Part shown: piece by piece, positions 20,974 to 31,880 of the stretch
How positions within the stretch are numbered: the first letter of the stretch is position 1
Layout of the letters: the number at the start of each line of letters is the position of its first letter
NCBI GenBank assembly: GCA_965644295.1
Contig: CBFFRP010000415.1
Coordinates: 1-37,208 of the forward strand
From: Paraphysomonas bandaiensis
Lineage: Eukaryota; Chrysophyceae
Reading direction: 5' to 3'
Length of the DNA stretch: 37,208 nt
The notes under the pieces: model-generated
Seen by the model: the letters and a program-made list of their open reading frames with translations, nothing else
What the model was told of the DNA's origin: nothing
Databases searched by the model: none
Program-made: the position numbers and the translations under genes

Positions 20974-23455
20974 ATGTCCCACCGAATCTTTTTTTTATTA
21001 TGTCTCCTGCTAGTGACCCATCGTGGGTGTATTTCAGACACCGTTATAGTGAAATTGCATCAGGGAACTACCAGAAATAATCTGCGGGATCATTTGGATA
21101 GTGTGATATCTCTATTGGGACATTCCTTCGTTCTTATAAGCACATATGACCACCTTATTACTGTTGGTGAAGGAAGGTATGGAATACCTCATTACGCTGC
21201 ATGGGTGACACCGAGTGGACGGAAGTTTCTTGTAGCTCGGAGAGAAGTGGAGAAAGTGGAGAATGATAAGCAGATTCACGCTCTACATTGTCATAAACAG
21301 AAAAATCCAGATTGGGGACTTTCTCGTATCAACCAACGAGGGTCATTTAATCCTTCAAGTTATAATTACAATGACACTATGATGGGTGTAGATGTGGATG
21401 TGTATATTATTGGTAAGTTGTTTCCGTTTATAATGGCTGTTGATCATTTATTTCCTCAGACACGGGTATATACTGTGAGAACAACGACTTCGTTAACAAA
21501 GCATATGGCAACTGTACCTATGGTGTGGACGTCATAGGTCGTGTAGTTAACCCTTTATGATGCTCTCATTAACTTTTGTGCTTTTTAGATGGGTCGCACA
21601 CAGATGGAAATGGTCACGGTAATTTTTGCTACACGTAATAATGCTGCATCACTGACTCTTGTGTAGGTACCCACTGCGCAGGAACAGTGGCAGGTTCGAC
21701 ATATGGTGTGGCGAAGGGGTCAAACTTAATTGCTGTGCGTGTACTTGATGATGACGGCGATGGCTCCACTTCAGGCATAATAGATGGAATTAATTGGTAT
21801 GATATGAATACACATATATGTGTGCATGTACGCATATGGTGTTGTTACGGAATATTATGCGTAGGATGTTGGGAAATGTGGCGTTAACTGGTCGCCGATC
21901 TGTAGCGAACCTTTCTTTGGGCGGATCGTATTCAGAACTTCTTAATGCCGCCACTTCTGCGGCAGTATCTGCTGGTGTAGTTATGGTGGTGGCCGCTGGC
22001 AATGATGACGACAATGCCTGCGAGTATTCTCCTGCGTCCGAGCCCTCAGCCCTTACTGTGGGGGCGACTGATGCTTCAGATGACAGAGCGGGGTATTCTA
22101 ATTATGGGGAGTGCTTAGATATCTTCGCTCCTGGGACTAGCATCACCTCGACCTATATTGGTTCACCTTCAGCTATCGCAACCATGTCTGGGACTTCCAT
22201 GGCTGCGCCACACGTTACGGGTGCAGCAGCGGCGTACCTTTCGCGCAGTAACTATACGCTTACGGCGACGGAGATTGGCGAACTTATTATCTCAGATGCC
22301 ACTTATGGAGTTCTTAACGGGGTTAATGGTTCGACCGCAGATGAAGACATCTCACCGAACTTACTGGCGTATGTTTCCCCTTGTGATGCAGGTGCATCTG
22401 GAGAAGAAAACTCAGGTGGTGTATTCCATAACTTTCGATCTTCCTTTCGTTCCCTGTGTCTGCTTTTCGTTGGAGTAATGGGATTAGAGGTCGGTATTGG
22501 AGTGCCGTTACAACCGTATCTGAAGTCCATGTCGTGGAGGTTGGTAATTGTAGTAGTGCTCTGCCAAGTGGTTTTAGTTCCGTTGCTAGCCATGGGGCTG
22601 GTTAGATACTTCAATCTATGGGAAGAACGTGCCATTGCCTTGTTACTTCTCAGTGCGTGCCCCAGCTCTGATGCAACATCTACCGTGTCGCGAATCACCA
22701 GTGGTAGTCTTCTGCTTTCATCCGGTCTCACTTTTTTCTCAAATACTGTAGCTGTTGTGGCTCTTCCTGTGTTTTCTGCTTTCTGGGTGCTGGCAGTGTA
22801 TGGACCCAGTGACGCTGTCTCAGTGTCCTGGTATATGTTTATAGCAATAATGATATGGCTAGCTGTTGGGTGTGGACTGGGTATGTTAGTCAGAGAACGG
22901 ACGAAGTCTTCCACGTGGAAGTGCGTGGATTGGCTTGTGAACTTTTTCTCGTTTGTTTTGTCAACAGCTCTGCTGGTGTTAGGTATACAGGTGTATGGGG
23001 AGGATATTTTAAATATGCCACCAGCAGTGTGGATATCCTCGCTGATCATGCAAATAGGCGGAGGGATATTTGGGTTAGTTCTTTCTGGATGTGCAAGTCT
23101 TTCTCTACGAGAGCAGCTGGCAGTCTCGTTAGAGACTTCTCTTAAAGCGTTTGTCGTCGCTGTTGCAATGATCGAGTATTCGTTCAATGGAGTTGACAAA
23201 GATGGCATGATGGCTGTACCCCTTGTGTACGGAGTCGTAATCGCGTGTAATATGTGTTGGTGTGTTCCTCTATTGTATATAGTTAACAAGTTATCAAAGA
23301 AAAAAAGAAGTGCTGTGGTGGAAAACAATGGTACGACGTCAACGCCTTTCCACGAAGTTATGGGATCTCAGAATATTGAGAATGCTCAGTCTTGTTATCT
23401 TGAGGAATCTTCGCTTAGAGATTCACTGTTGGATGAGAAGTACTCTATTAAGTAG
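20974..23455 (+). CDS. Subtilisin-like protease fused to a BASS/SLC10-type transporter domain
   Basis: Exons 20974-21412, 21460-21537, 21589-21618, 21667-21796 and 21865-23455; introns 47, 51, 48 and 68 nt. The model gives 755 aa, ATG to TAG. A signal peptide ([11 protein letters not shown]) is followed by an I9-like propeptide (TVIVKLHQG). The peptidase S8 domain of proteinase K type has a complete triad: Asp147 in DTGI, His182 in NGHGTHCAGT and Ser337 in [11 protein letters not shown], with oxyanion Asn272 in AAGND. It ends near [10 protein letters not shown] (about residue 399). After a short linker rich in G/E/S, residues about 423-700 are strongly hydrophobic. They match the bile acid:sodium symporter fold: [16 protein letters not shown] corresponds to the LLxACPGG block, [17 protein letters not shown] to the GDxxLS..LT block, and [15 protein letters not shown] to the ExxxQN block. 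The conserved Gly-Gly/Asn sodium-site residues are partly replaced (SS, S, K), so transport is uncertain. The C-terminal tail is polar. The join lies inside one uninterrupted exon, so it is not a splice artefact. The protease would be luminal or extracellular. Confidence 0.8.
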
Positions 23456-23676
23456 GCATACAAATATATTTTCCTAGCGATGACGTTTTACGATATAATA
23501 TTAACAGGTGAGGAATTTCGAAAACTATTTGCGCGCGTAATTAGTCAATAGAACAACTTAGTAAAACTATGCAATATATATATTGTACTGCAGTCTGAAC
23601 GTTGAACTCACTTACTAATCAATAAATGAAAGTATCGCTTGTCATTCACTGGTTTATATCATCCCGTATTATATTT

Positions 23677-23708
23677 AAAGTCTTGTTATTTAGCAATAGG
23701 CGTTAAAG
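23677..23708 (-). repeat. Fragment of the repeat tail
   Basis: AAAGTCTTGTTATTTAGCAA and the following TAGGCGTTAAAG form an extra copy of the last bases of the SINE/LINE tail. It lies just before a longer copy with the same orientation. Confidence 0.6.
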
Positions 23709-23720
23709 TATTCCTGTATT

Positions 23721-24226
23721 GAAAGTCTTATTATTAGCAATAGGCGTTAAAAGTCTGCACTAACTTAGTAGCTAGATGAATGCTAGACAAACTAGTTAGA
23801 CCTCTACCTGTAACTAATCAGTACACACTTTTTTTATCCTACTATTTAACGCTACGGAAGCTGCTTGTGCGTCGCCGCAAGCACCAAGGTGCGACCACTT
23901 CCGCTCTGAGTTCTCAAGGTGAACCTCCCGGATGCTTGACTTCAGCAGGCAGCCCAATATCCCGGTTACCCTTCATGTGGGCCCTGTCCCGGATGCCCTT
24001 GAGGTGGGCCCATTCCCGGATGCCTGTTTATTCGTCAGGGCCCAAAGACGTCTACACAAGTGACACTTATTGGCGTCCCTTGTACACCACAAACATTCGG
24101 CATGAGTGGGCAGAAGAATATCTGTTGACTATGTTTGCGGCTCACGTCAGTTTCCCAGAGAGAATCTCTCAGGTACTTATCCCCCACAGAACACCACGAA
24201 ATGGTGCGATTCAGACTTTGTTGAGG
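23721..24226 (-). repeat. SINE-like element, full body plus tail
   Basis: Tail end (minus 3' end) at 23721 reads GAAAGTCTTATTATTAGCAA. The core CGCCGCAAGCACCAAGGTGC is near 23875. The body follows with several CCCGGATGCC units and GGGCCCAAAGACGTCTACAC, to GACTTTGTTGAGG near 24226. It contains an internal duplication of the CCCGGAT..GTGGGCCC unit relative to other copies. A long open frame across it is not a gene. Flanking duplications are weak. Confidence 0.7.
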
Positions 24227-24268
24227 TATATCATTCCGTACCAATCAATAATCAGATCTTAAATAATA

Positions 24269-24499
24269 TAGTCACGATCTTATATATGAAAGTCTTATGA
24301 TCAGCAATAGGCATCGAGAATCAGCACCAAGTAAGTAGCTAGAGATGAAAACTAATTAAGCTACATATAGACTTCTACTTGTAACTAACTAGTACAAATT
24401 CTCATATATCCTACTATATAACAACGCTACTAAAGCGGCTTGTTGGCGCGTCGCCGCAAGCATCAAGGTGCGACCACTTCCGTTCTAGTCACGATCTTA
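24269..24499 (-). repeat. 5'-truncated LINE/SINE tail with 14-bp target-site duplication
   Basis: A 203-bp tail-only copy (24283-24485) is flanked by perfect direct repeats TAGTCACGATCTTA at 24269-24282 and 24486-24499. It carries only the sequence shared with the LINE 3' end. It shows that the tail alone can be the product of a truncated target-primed insertion. Confidence 0.8.
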
Positions 24500-24719
24500 A
24501 TCAGTCAAATGTTTGGATGGTTTAAAAGCCTTAATTAACTGAACGAGAGAGAAATATATATTTACTTAATATTTACATAAGCGACTGCCAAACCCTCATG
24601 TTATATTCATCCTCCATTAACCCACAATATGATATATATGCTGCTTGCAAATTACATATTATTATTAATATTCTACTCCCATCATAACAATATATTATTA
24701 TATATTATGATGGAATGAA

Positions 24720-25989
24720 AAGCATCAACAAGTGGCTCATTGATGTTAGTGCATCCGACAGCAATCATGGCGACGAAATGAAGTAATTGATTTCGCACCG
24801 CGTGTTCTGGACAGGGCCGAGGCCACCATAGAGAGCTATACTTAGTACCTATGAGTCAAACTACTGCCGCAGCTTGATTCGTACCGCAGCACAAGCTTAT
24901 TATGACACCTGATCGTCGAAGCATGAATCTATATCGTCTATAGAATCGTTGCTATTCTTACGAGCAAAATATATTTTGTGGGGCGCTAAAACCCTCCATG
25001 AAGCCTTGCAAGAAGATCCTGTCGTGCCATTAGAGAGCGAGAAGAATGTGTTAGAAAATATCATAACTGAACAAGACTTTTACTCTCTATAATACATATC
25101 ATGCTGAGATATTATAACTTATAAACGTATAGTAAAACTAATATCAATACCACTTGTCATTTACTGTCAACTATCGCCAAATTCATTTTGTCTCAACTAC
25201 AAACCATTTCAATAATATTCAATCTTATTATATTACTATCACGACCTTATTATTATATTATATAGTCAACATATTTCAGTTTTACTACTATGATTGCTAC
25301 CATGACATTACTTCTCAGAATACAGTTTACCACTAGTAGTGAATGTCTGATTAAGAGTCAGAACAAACGTAGAGCAAAATAATTTAACTGACTAGTGCTT
25401 AACTCTGATAACCTTTTATTTAGCGCTACGAAAGTTGCTGGAGCGTCACCGCAAGCACCAATGTGCAACCACTTTCGCCCTCTGTCCTTAAGGTGAACAG
25501 CCCGGATGCTTGACTTCAGTAGGCATCCCTATACCCCGGATGCCCTTGAGGTGGGCCCATTTCCGGATACTGATTATTTCTTCAAGGCCCAAAGACGTAT
25601 ACACAATACACAAGTGAAGTGACACTTATTAGTGTCCCTTGTACCAGATAAGCATTAGCCTCTATGAGGGGGCAGAAAATTATTTTCTGACTCTATATGC
25701 GGCCCACGTTAGTTTCCCGGAGAAATATCTCCGGTACTTATCCCCCAGAACACCACCACAATGTGCAAGCCCGATTTTGTTGAGGGCAATATACCAATTC
25801 TACTATCTTCTATTACAGTCATAATTCAATTGCCTTTGATCTACAGCTTTCAATTTTTCTGAAACTCAACTGGTGATGTGTAGTTAAGAATTTGTATATC
25901 TATCTATTATGAGCGATATTATCTAGTTAGGTATTAATGGGCATTATAATTGCCCATCAATGGGAAATTAATGGTTACCAGGCCCTGCA
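24720..25989 (+). mobile_element. Second, decayed hAT element with transposase relic
   Basis: About 24847-25060 (+) reads in two frames TYESNYCR, TPDRRSMNLYRL, ESLLFLRAKY and LHEALQED. This matches the C-terminal domain of the hAT element at 29743-29997 (TYESNYRC, TPERRNMNPYRL, ESLLFLRANY, IHEALQEK). The right end at about 25930-25989 (GGTATTAATGGGC, then AATTAATGGTTACCAGGCCCTG split over 25968-25989) is the terminal inverted repeat of the same family. A SINE-like copy (25341-25785) is inserted between. The left terminus was not found. It is inactive. Confidence 0.65.
25341..25785 (-). repeat. SINE-like element inside the hAT relic
   Basis: Minus orientation: tail end GAATGTCTGATT near 25341, core CACCGCAAGCACCAATGTGC near 25448. 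The body carries CCCGGATGC units, GACACTTATTAGTGTCC and TTTCCCGGAGAAATATCTCC. It ends at GATTTTGTTGAGG. Same family as 18392-18826. Confidence 0.7.
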
Positions 25990-26265
25990 ATAAACCACCC
26001 ATTTTCGCTACAGTAAAGCCAGTTATTATAATTTGGATAACTATTACTTCATTGTACATGTATTTTTTACGCGTTTACAATATATATATCTAAAGGTTTA
26101 CGTATATTCGGAATTCTAAGTAATAGCAAGTGTACTGTGATATTTTCCACAGAATATGCACCGCAACGTTTTGGAAAAACTCCAAATATGCTGAGCTAGC
26201 TATAACCACTTTGCAGTTATATCATGCATAACGAAACGACAAGAGTATAGGAAACAACTATTAGT

Positions 26266-28598
26266 CTATTTACCTTTCTTCGTCTTAATAGCACTGGATG
26301 TTTCTACATACTTTTTGGGAATACCACAGTCTTCAGATATAAACGTTTCTAGTTGGTGCATCCAGTTTCCCTATAAGTATTACAGAATGGTCAGCATCTA
26401 TCAAAGCATATTTCTACACTACACAACCTGTACAATGATTTCCATATCAGTACTCTTTCCAGGAACGGCACTGAGTGTAGTACTGCAAGCAAATCTGAAA
26501 GCAACTCCTTTACCACATACACAAACTAAGACATCAGGACCATCCTACCTCTTCTGGAAATCCTTCGCACATAACTTGGGATGCAATCCGTATGCTTCAA
26601 GGTGCCGCACTCGAGTAACTACCTTATTACCCATTCGTTTTTGAACTTCGATTCGGACCGATGGAGGTCGTCCAACAGATACTGAACTCTCACCTAGGGT
26701 AAATAATAAGTGTGGACGGTTAGGAATTGCGATGTCGATATACTGACAGTCACACACCTGAGGGGAAAACAATGGCATGGTATGGTGTGAGTTTGGCACG
26801 AACACGTGCCATTAGATCCTCCTTGGATATATCCAACTCAACAGGCGGCTCTGCAGGCGTCCGAACTTTTTGAGTGTGGATATGCTGGGGAGGGGGAGGT
26901 GGAAGATCTATAGGTTTCCATTTACTTGTCGACTGACTATTTTGCTGCCGAACTCCTCCCGGCAGGGATGATGAAAGTAGAACACCTGCAACCATTGTAT
27001 ATCCTCCCCAAGAATCTCGCGCATCGTGTTCTTCGTTCTCATCATCCAGTTCTTCGTTCTCATCATCATACTCGCAGTCACTCTTTTCCCTGCCAGCAGC
27101 GTCTACAATAGGTTTGTCCTGGTCAACACGATGCAGTGGTTTCTGCTTTTTGTCGCAAGCAGGCCTTCTGATATATTCGTGAAGAGGGTCATCTACTGGT
27201 ATCAGTACGCGTCGTTCGTCTTCTGGGTGCGTAAGAGATCTTTCTGTGATATGGCGAATCACCAATTCCTGGATCTACATGTACATTTATTACCATACGA
27301 AAAAAGAATGATGCCAGACACTAACCTCTCGTCCAGTGAAACAAACACCGAAGGCTCCTTCTACTGTAGAGAGGGCCAAATTCATAGGACGGGGAAGTTT
27401 ATAAAGCTCAAAAACTCGTAGAACTCCGCTACCTGTCTGAGACGGAGAACCGAATCCGAGAATCATCGCCCGAAACTCCTCAGGACAATCTACCCTCACT
27501 GATTCCTTGTGGGTTTTAAAATGGTCATGTTGTCGCTGAATACATACAAGCTCCCCCACACCATCACCGATCCCGGACACTTCTAATAAACCTTCACCAT
27601 GTAAATGTTCCAAAAAGGAGGAAACTTTCCCAAAAGACGACCGACGTACAGTGAGAGTGGGCTCCCCAGGGAGAGCACAACGACAGACAGTGCTCCAAAG
27701 TGAAGACACTAAAAGTGGAAGGTCGCGATCTTTCAGTATGTACTTAAGCGCACGAAGTGTACAAACCAACATTGCGCGATCCATATCATCACTAGACTCC
27801 ACTATAGATTCAGTCCTTACCCCACCGTGTCGCATGTCCTCATGCTGCTGTTGTTCTTCACATGATGCTTTTTCATCTCCACTCCCTTCCTCTCCATCGC
27901 CCCCTTCGTCCTGCTGAACTCCCTCTACTCGGTGCAGTTGTCTCATGAACCCAGGATTGGGGAAGCATACAGTCTCTTCCACCCCCACACGGCGAACTGA
28001 ACTCCAGAGACAATCACCGAATGTGTGGACAACACTCACAGCTTTCCCTTTGGCCCCTCCACATAGTCCGCCTCCATTAATCACATTTTCCCCACTGACC
28101 TCTGACTTACCCACTGCGAAAGGTAACGGGTTTCCAAGAACACGAATACACACTTTCTCGCCTTCCTCTAAACTTGGTAGGTCTGCAAAAAAAATCATAT
28201 CCGTAACCACACTAGAATTAAGCAACATCCCTACCTTCAATATCGACCACTCCAGGCAACATAAGATCTGCACCCTTCAACAGAAACTCCGATACTGGTA
28301 CATGAATGACCACACAACGCATAATCGATGCAAAATGCCACAAGGCAAATACAGTGGGAAAAATCTCTGTTCTGCCGGCCACATCAAAAAAATAAGGTAT
28401 ATTATCAACCGAATACACTAATGTACGAGATGCATATTTCGTTATGATGACATTCCCTTTCCCTCCAATCACACCACTCAATTGGTCCTCTAAAATCGCC
28501 GGAAAATTGTCCCTGATGGACTGCTGTAGTTTACGGACATCTTTATTTTTCATATGTGACTTCGAGCGCTCCATGAGATCGCCCGACTTTTTGAACAT
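26266..28598 (-). CDS. EIF2D: Eukaryotic translation initiation factor 2D (ligatin-like)
   Basis: Exons (minus) 28598-28235, 28182-27326, 27274-26758, 26693-26549, 26494-26428 and 26370-26266; introns 52, 51, 64, 54 and 57 nt. The model gives 684 aa, TAG stop. eIF2D places or removes tRNA at the ribosomal P site independently of eIF2 and helps recycle 40S subunits. The N terminus is MCT-1-like (MFKKSGDLMERSKSH) and leads to a PUA domain with KGADLMLPGVV, VLGNPLPFAVG and VVHTFGDCLW. Then comes an acidic insert (EGGDGEEGSGDEKASCEEQQ), a winged-helix/SWIB-like middle with another acidic and proline-rich linker (DLPPPPPQ), and a C-terminal SUI1 domain. The SUI1 domain reads VRIEVQKRMGNKVVTRVRHL and EAYGLHPK, then RFACSTT and CGIPKKYVE. 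Exon joins restore all these motifs. Somewhat longer than typical (about 580-600 aa) because of the linkers. Confidence 0.92.
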
Positions 28599-29546
28599 AC
28601 TCTAGAGGGTATGGTATGTCTGCAATAGCAGGAGGAGTGGGGAGGTTCAGGAGAGAGTGGACAATATATGCATATTAACAGCAACAAACATCAGTACTGT
28701 ACTTCAAAAGTACGAGGAACCTACCAGACGATAAAAAAATACAGCAGTATATATACTTGTAGGAATTCCTACCGTAGTGTATATATACTCTGTATATACA
28801 AGGAGAGGCACAGGAAAAGCAGTGTCCTCGTGATTCATCTCGCCTTAAGAGGCTAGCTGACTGGAAGCTGTCACTGCACAGACGGTAGTACCGTTTGACA
28901 GTACCAAATTCGTAGCGGATTCAAGTAGTATTTATGATCAATATTGTGCGAGTTTCAACAGTTTATGAACCTAAAAAAGTAACTTGGTTGTCCACTGGAC
29001 AGCTCTTTTGTTGGTGTGGCAGCACCATATGCGAAACAAAAGTAATCAAGCAGTCCTATTGGATACAGTCGAGAAAGTGGAGTGGAAGCATATCACCACC
29101 GATAGTTTGAATGATTCGATATCCTTGTTGACTCTAGGCTCATCAACATAGATCAATTGGCTGTGTTGACTAGATTGAGATTTCTGAAGATCATGAGAAG
29201 TGTCAGAGGGGATAAGTTTGGTAAATGTGAGGTCCCCCTGTCAAGCTTGTATAGGCGCACGCCCCCAATACAACTCCTGAACAGTATTCAATACCTAATT
29301 TTCAGTTCTGAAGGGGAGTATTAAATCGGCTTTGGATTTAGTTTGTGTTTTGGTGGTTGCGTATCCGTCAGAAATGTCTCGTGTTAGGTAGTACCAATCT
29401 ACTACAACTTTGAGGGGAGTATTGAGTTTTGCTTAATGCAAAGCAATTAAAAGCTGTATTTATAAGGTTTTGAATTATAGCAATAATACGGTATTTACAG
29501 ACAGTTTTATATGAAGTTGATGATATGCTATGAAGTAGCTTAGCAA
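28599..29546. other. Intergenic upstream of eIF2D, with LTR-like sequence at the right
   Basis: No gene is seen. A 14-bp palindrome GTAGGAATTCCTAC at 28759-28772 is flanked by inverted 11-bp arms (AGTATATATAC at 28746-28756, GTATATATACT at 28779-28789), about 150-190 bp upstream of the eIF2D start. Near 29313 and 29412 two GGGGAGTATT motifs look like polypurine-tract/LTR junctions. The TGAGTTTTGCTTA after the second also occurs at 16424. The right part is probably one half of an LTR split by the hAT insertion. Confidence 0.4.
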
Positions 29547-29742
29547 AACTGAATCAGGGCCTGATAATCATTAATGAGCCATTAATGGTAGTCCAGTTCC
29601 CGGCAATTGTAATATTATAATGGCCAGTAATGGCCATTAATACCTACTAACTTAAAGACTTAAAGTAGATAATGATATAATATATAGTGTGGTGCTCCCT
29701 GAATTACTAATTTTTAGTTAAATATCAGACTACAAATTTTAA

Positions 29743-30599
29743 CTACTTCTCGCTCTCCATTAGCACATCAGGTTTTTCTTGCAGGGCTTCATGGATGGTG
29801 TAAGCATCCCCCAACACGACATTGTAATTGGCTCGTAGGAATAGCAACGATTCTAGGCGATATGGATTCATGTTTCTACGCTCAGGTGTGATAATCAACT
29901 TTGCACGACTAAAGAGCCTCTCAACAACATTAGATTGCGCTTCACTATGAAGCAAGCAGCGGTAGTTGGACTCATAGGTACCAAGTCCTGAATACACTGT
30001 GCAAAATCAGTTCCTTCACTCTCGTCCTCGTTTTTTCTGTCGGGTGCACCAACATCAATGATTGATGAATCCAGTTGCAGATGTCTAACTGCTCTTCTCT
30101 CATTGCCAACTCTCTTTCATCGTTCCCTTGAATTTTAGCCACAACCTTCTCAAAATTTGCACTGACAACAATGCTTGCATTCAGGGAAAGGTATGGATGC
30201 AGCTCTCGAAATTCTTGTAGCAGCATATGAAATAACTGGCGGGTTTGGTACAAATTGGTTCCATCTCTTTGTAAGGCGAGCGTAACACTCTGCAATTTTT
30301 CAAGTTATGTCAAATATTGTTAGCTGGAGTAAGAAAGAATCTGGAGTAAGGAGATACTTTTATTCTTATAAAAGACAATAAATCGCCCCGGTGAAGTGTT
30401 TCACTTCCCAAAATTCTCTCGACTTGGCGCCCTCCTTGGTTATATGATTCACACAAGTCGTGTAACTTCGCTTTCTATCTTGTTTAAGGCGATCATTGCA
30501 CAGCGAACAATTATGATACAGACCAGAGGATTCTCTTAATTCACTCGGAAGAAGACTCGGACTGTAAATTACACCACTGTTCAATATATAGCAGTACAT
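29743..30599 (-). pseudogene. Internally deleted hAT transposase
   Basis: Three minus-strand segments in different frames. 30599-30366 has a BED-like finger (NCSLCNDRLKQD, then HITKEGAK). 30295-29972 reads LYQTRQLFHMLLQEFRELHP and MREEQLDICNWIHQSL. 29997-29743 is the hAT C-terminal dimerisation domain: GTYESNYRCLLHSEAQSN, VVERLFSRAKLIITPERR, NMNPYRLESLLFLRANY. The DDE catalytic core is missing and the frames are not joined. Confidence 0.75.
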
Positions 30600-30822
30600 G
30601 TCATTAATTGGATGCCATTAATGATCCAGTTCCCGCAATTATAATGGTTTGGAGACTTAGACGCTGGGGGTCTCACATTCCCATGGACGCCGTTCATGGC
30701 GAACAACATGGAGCCACGCTCGTTGGCAGCCCTTTTAGCTACCGACGGACACTTCCTTGCACAGTTCGTACTAGGATTTGAGGCCGTGAGAGGGATCACA
30801 CAGGGGGGCACCGAATCCACTT

Positions 30823-31880
30823 GTGCCTGGGTGGCGCTACACGATATCCTTCTTACTTGTGTGGTTAGACCTGGATCTTAGAGCAATCTGTCTTACACCA
30901 GCACCATTCCTACCGACCCCGAACTCAACGAAAAAAGTCTCCTTCGCGGATGACATCACCACTATAGACGTGTCTATCACTCAAGCCCAGGAAACGGCGG
31001 TACGAATGTCGGCGTTCTGCAGCTTCTCGGGAATGGAACTCTCGGTACCTAAAGTTATATGCACTTTTTTCCCTCGCTTACGGGAAAATCTCGCCCAGGT
31101 CAAACAAACCGGACACATTACCTTATACGACTGGAATTGGAGACCCCAAACTGTACCAATTCAAACGACTCATGAATCGATACACTATTTGGGGGCTGAT
31201 CTACCACTAACACCTACAGACACGGACTCATACAATTGGTGTACAAACTACCTAAAGGCAGCGGGCACACACCTTGGGATCAAGCACGCCTCAGCGGGTT
31301 GCAAAGTCATGGTTATAGAGACCCAAATCATCCCCACTCTACTTTACAAGGCCACCAAGGCTTCTTGGTCACTGCAATATTACAAGGACATCGATTCCAC
31401 CTGCGCAACCCTTTACAGGAAAGCACTAAGCCTGAGTCCTGGTTACCCCACGGAATTGATCTACCTCTCTCTCAGGCATAATGGACTTGGAATGAAACGC
31501 TTCTCAGATTCCGCTCAAGAACAAAAATGGGGCTCCCTACAGCGCGCCATAATCCTAGGCGGGGATGCCGGTAACGCAGCGCACTTTCTTCTAACACAGA
31601 CTACCGCTCCGTACCCAAACTACCACCACTTTGCCTTAAGTCTCACACTCCAACAACCCGACATTCCGGAACCTCAAGATACCAACACCCTGACCACCGT
31701 TATTATCCGCACATTAGGACTGGATGATGTAAACGCGGATACTTATCAGGCAATCTTCACGGACGGCTCATACACGCCTACAGCCCTATCCCCGCGCCGC
31801 ATTACGCATGTACTCCCACGCACAAGATGGGCACATTATGGAGGAGCGGCGGCAGTCTGGCTCCCCCCGGAGGATGAATG
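30823..31880 (+). pseudogene. LINE reverse transcriptase C-terminal part and start of RNase H
   Basis: An open frame reads KKVSFADDITTIDVS (the FADD active-site box of non-LTR reverse transcriptase) and MSAFCSFSGMELSVPK. A thumb/connection region follows and, at the end, AIFTDGSYTPTA, the first aspartate motif of RNase H. The QGG motif just upstream (about 30795) is in another frame, so a frameshift lies near 30840. The frame stops at the inserted element; its continuation is at 32731. Confidence 0.85.

Noticed and set aside
22390-22430. Possible small intron between the subtilase and BASS domains
   Set aside because: The only GT-AG pair near the junction would give a 24-nt intron, far below the 43-nt minimum seen in this window, and removing it would still leave the domains in one frame.
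22303-23328. Long minus-strand open frame of 341 codons
   Set aside because: It is antisense to the transporter domain of the fusion gene. Its composition is that of a shadow frame, while the plus strand has recognised motifs.
23780-24262. Plus-strand open frame of 160 codons
   Set aside because: It lies within a SINE-like repeat on the strand opposite to its tail, and other copies do not keep the frame.
27651-28421. Plus-strand open frames of 88 and 158 codons
   Set aside because: They are antisense to eIF2D exons whose motifs are clear on the minus strand.
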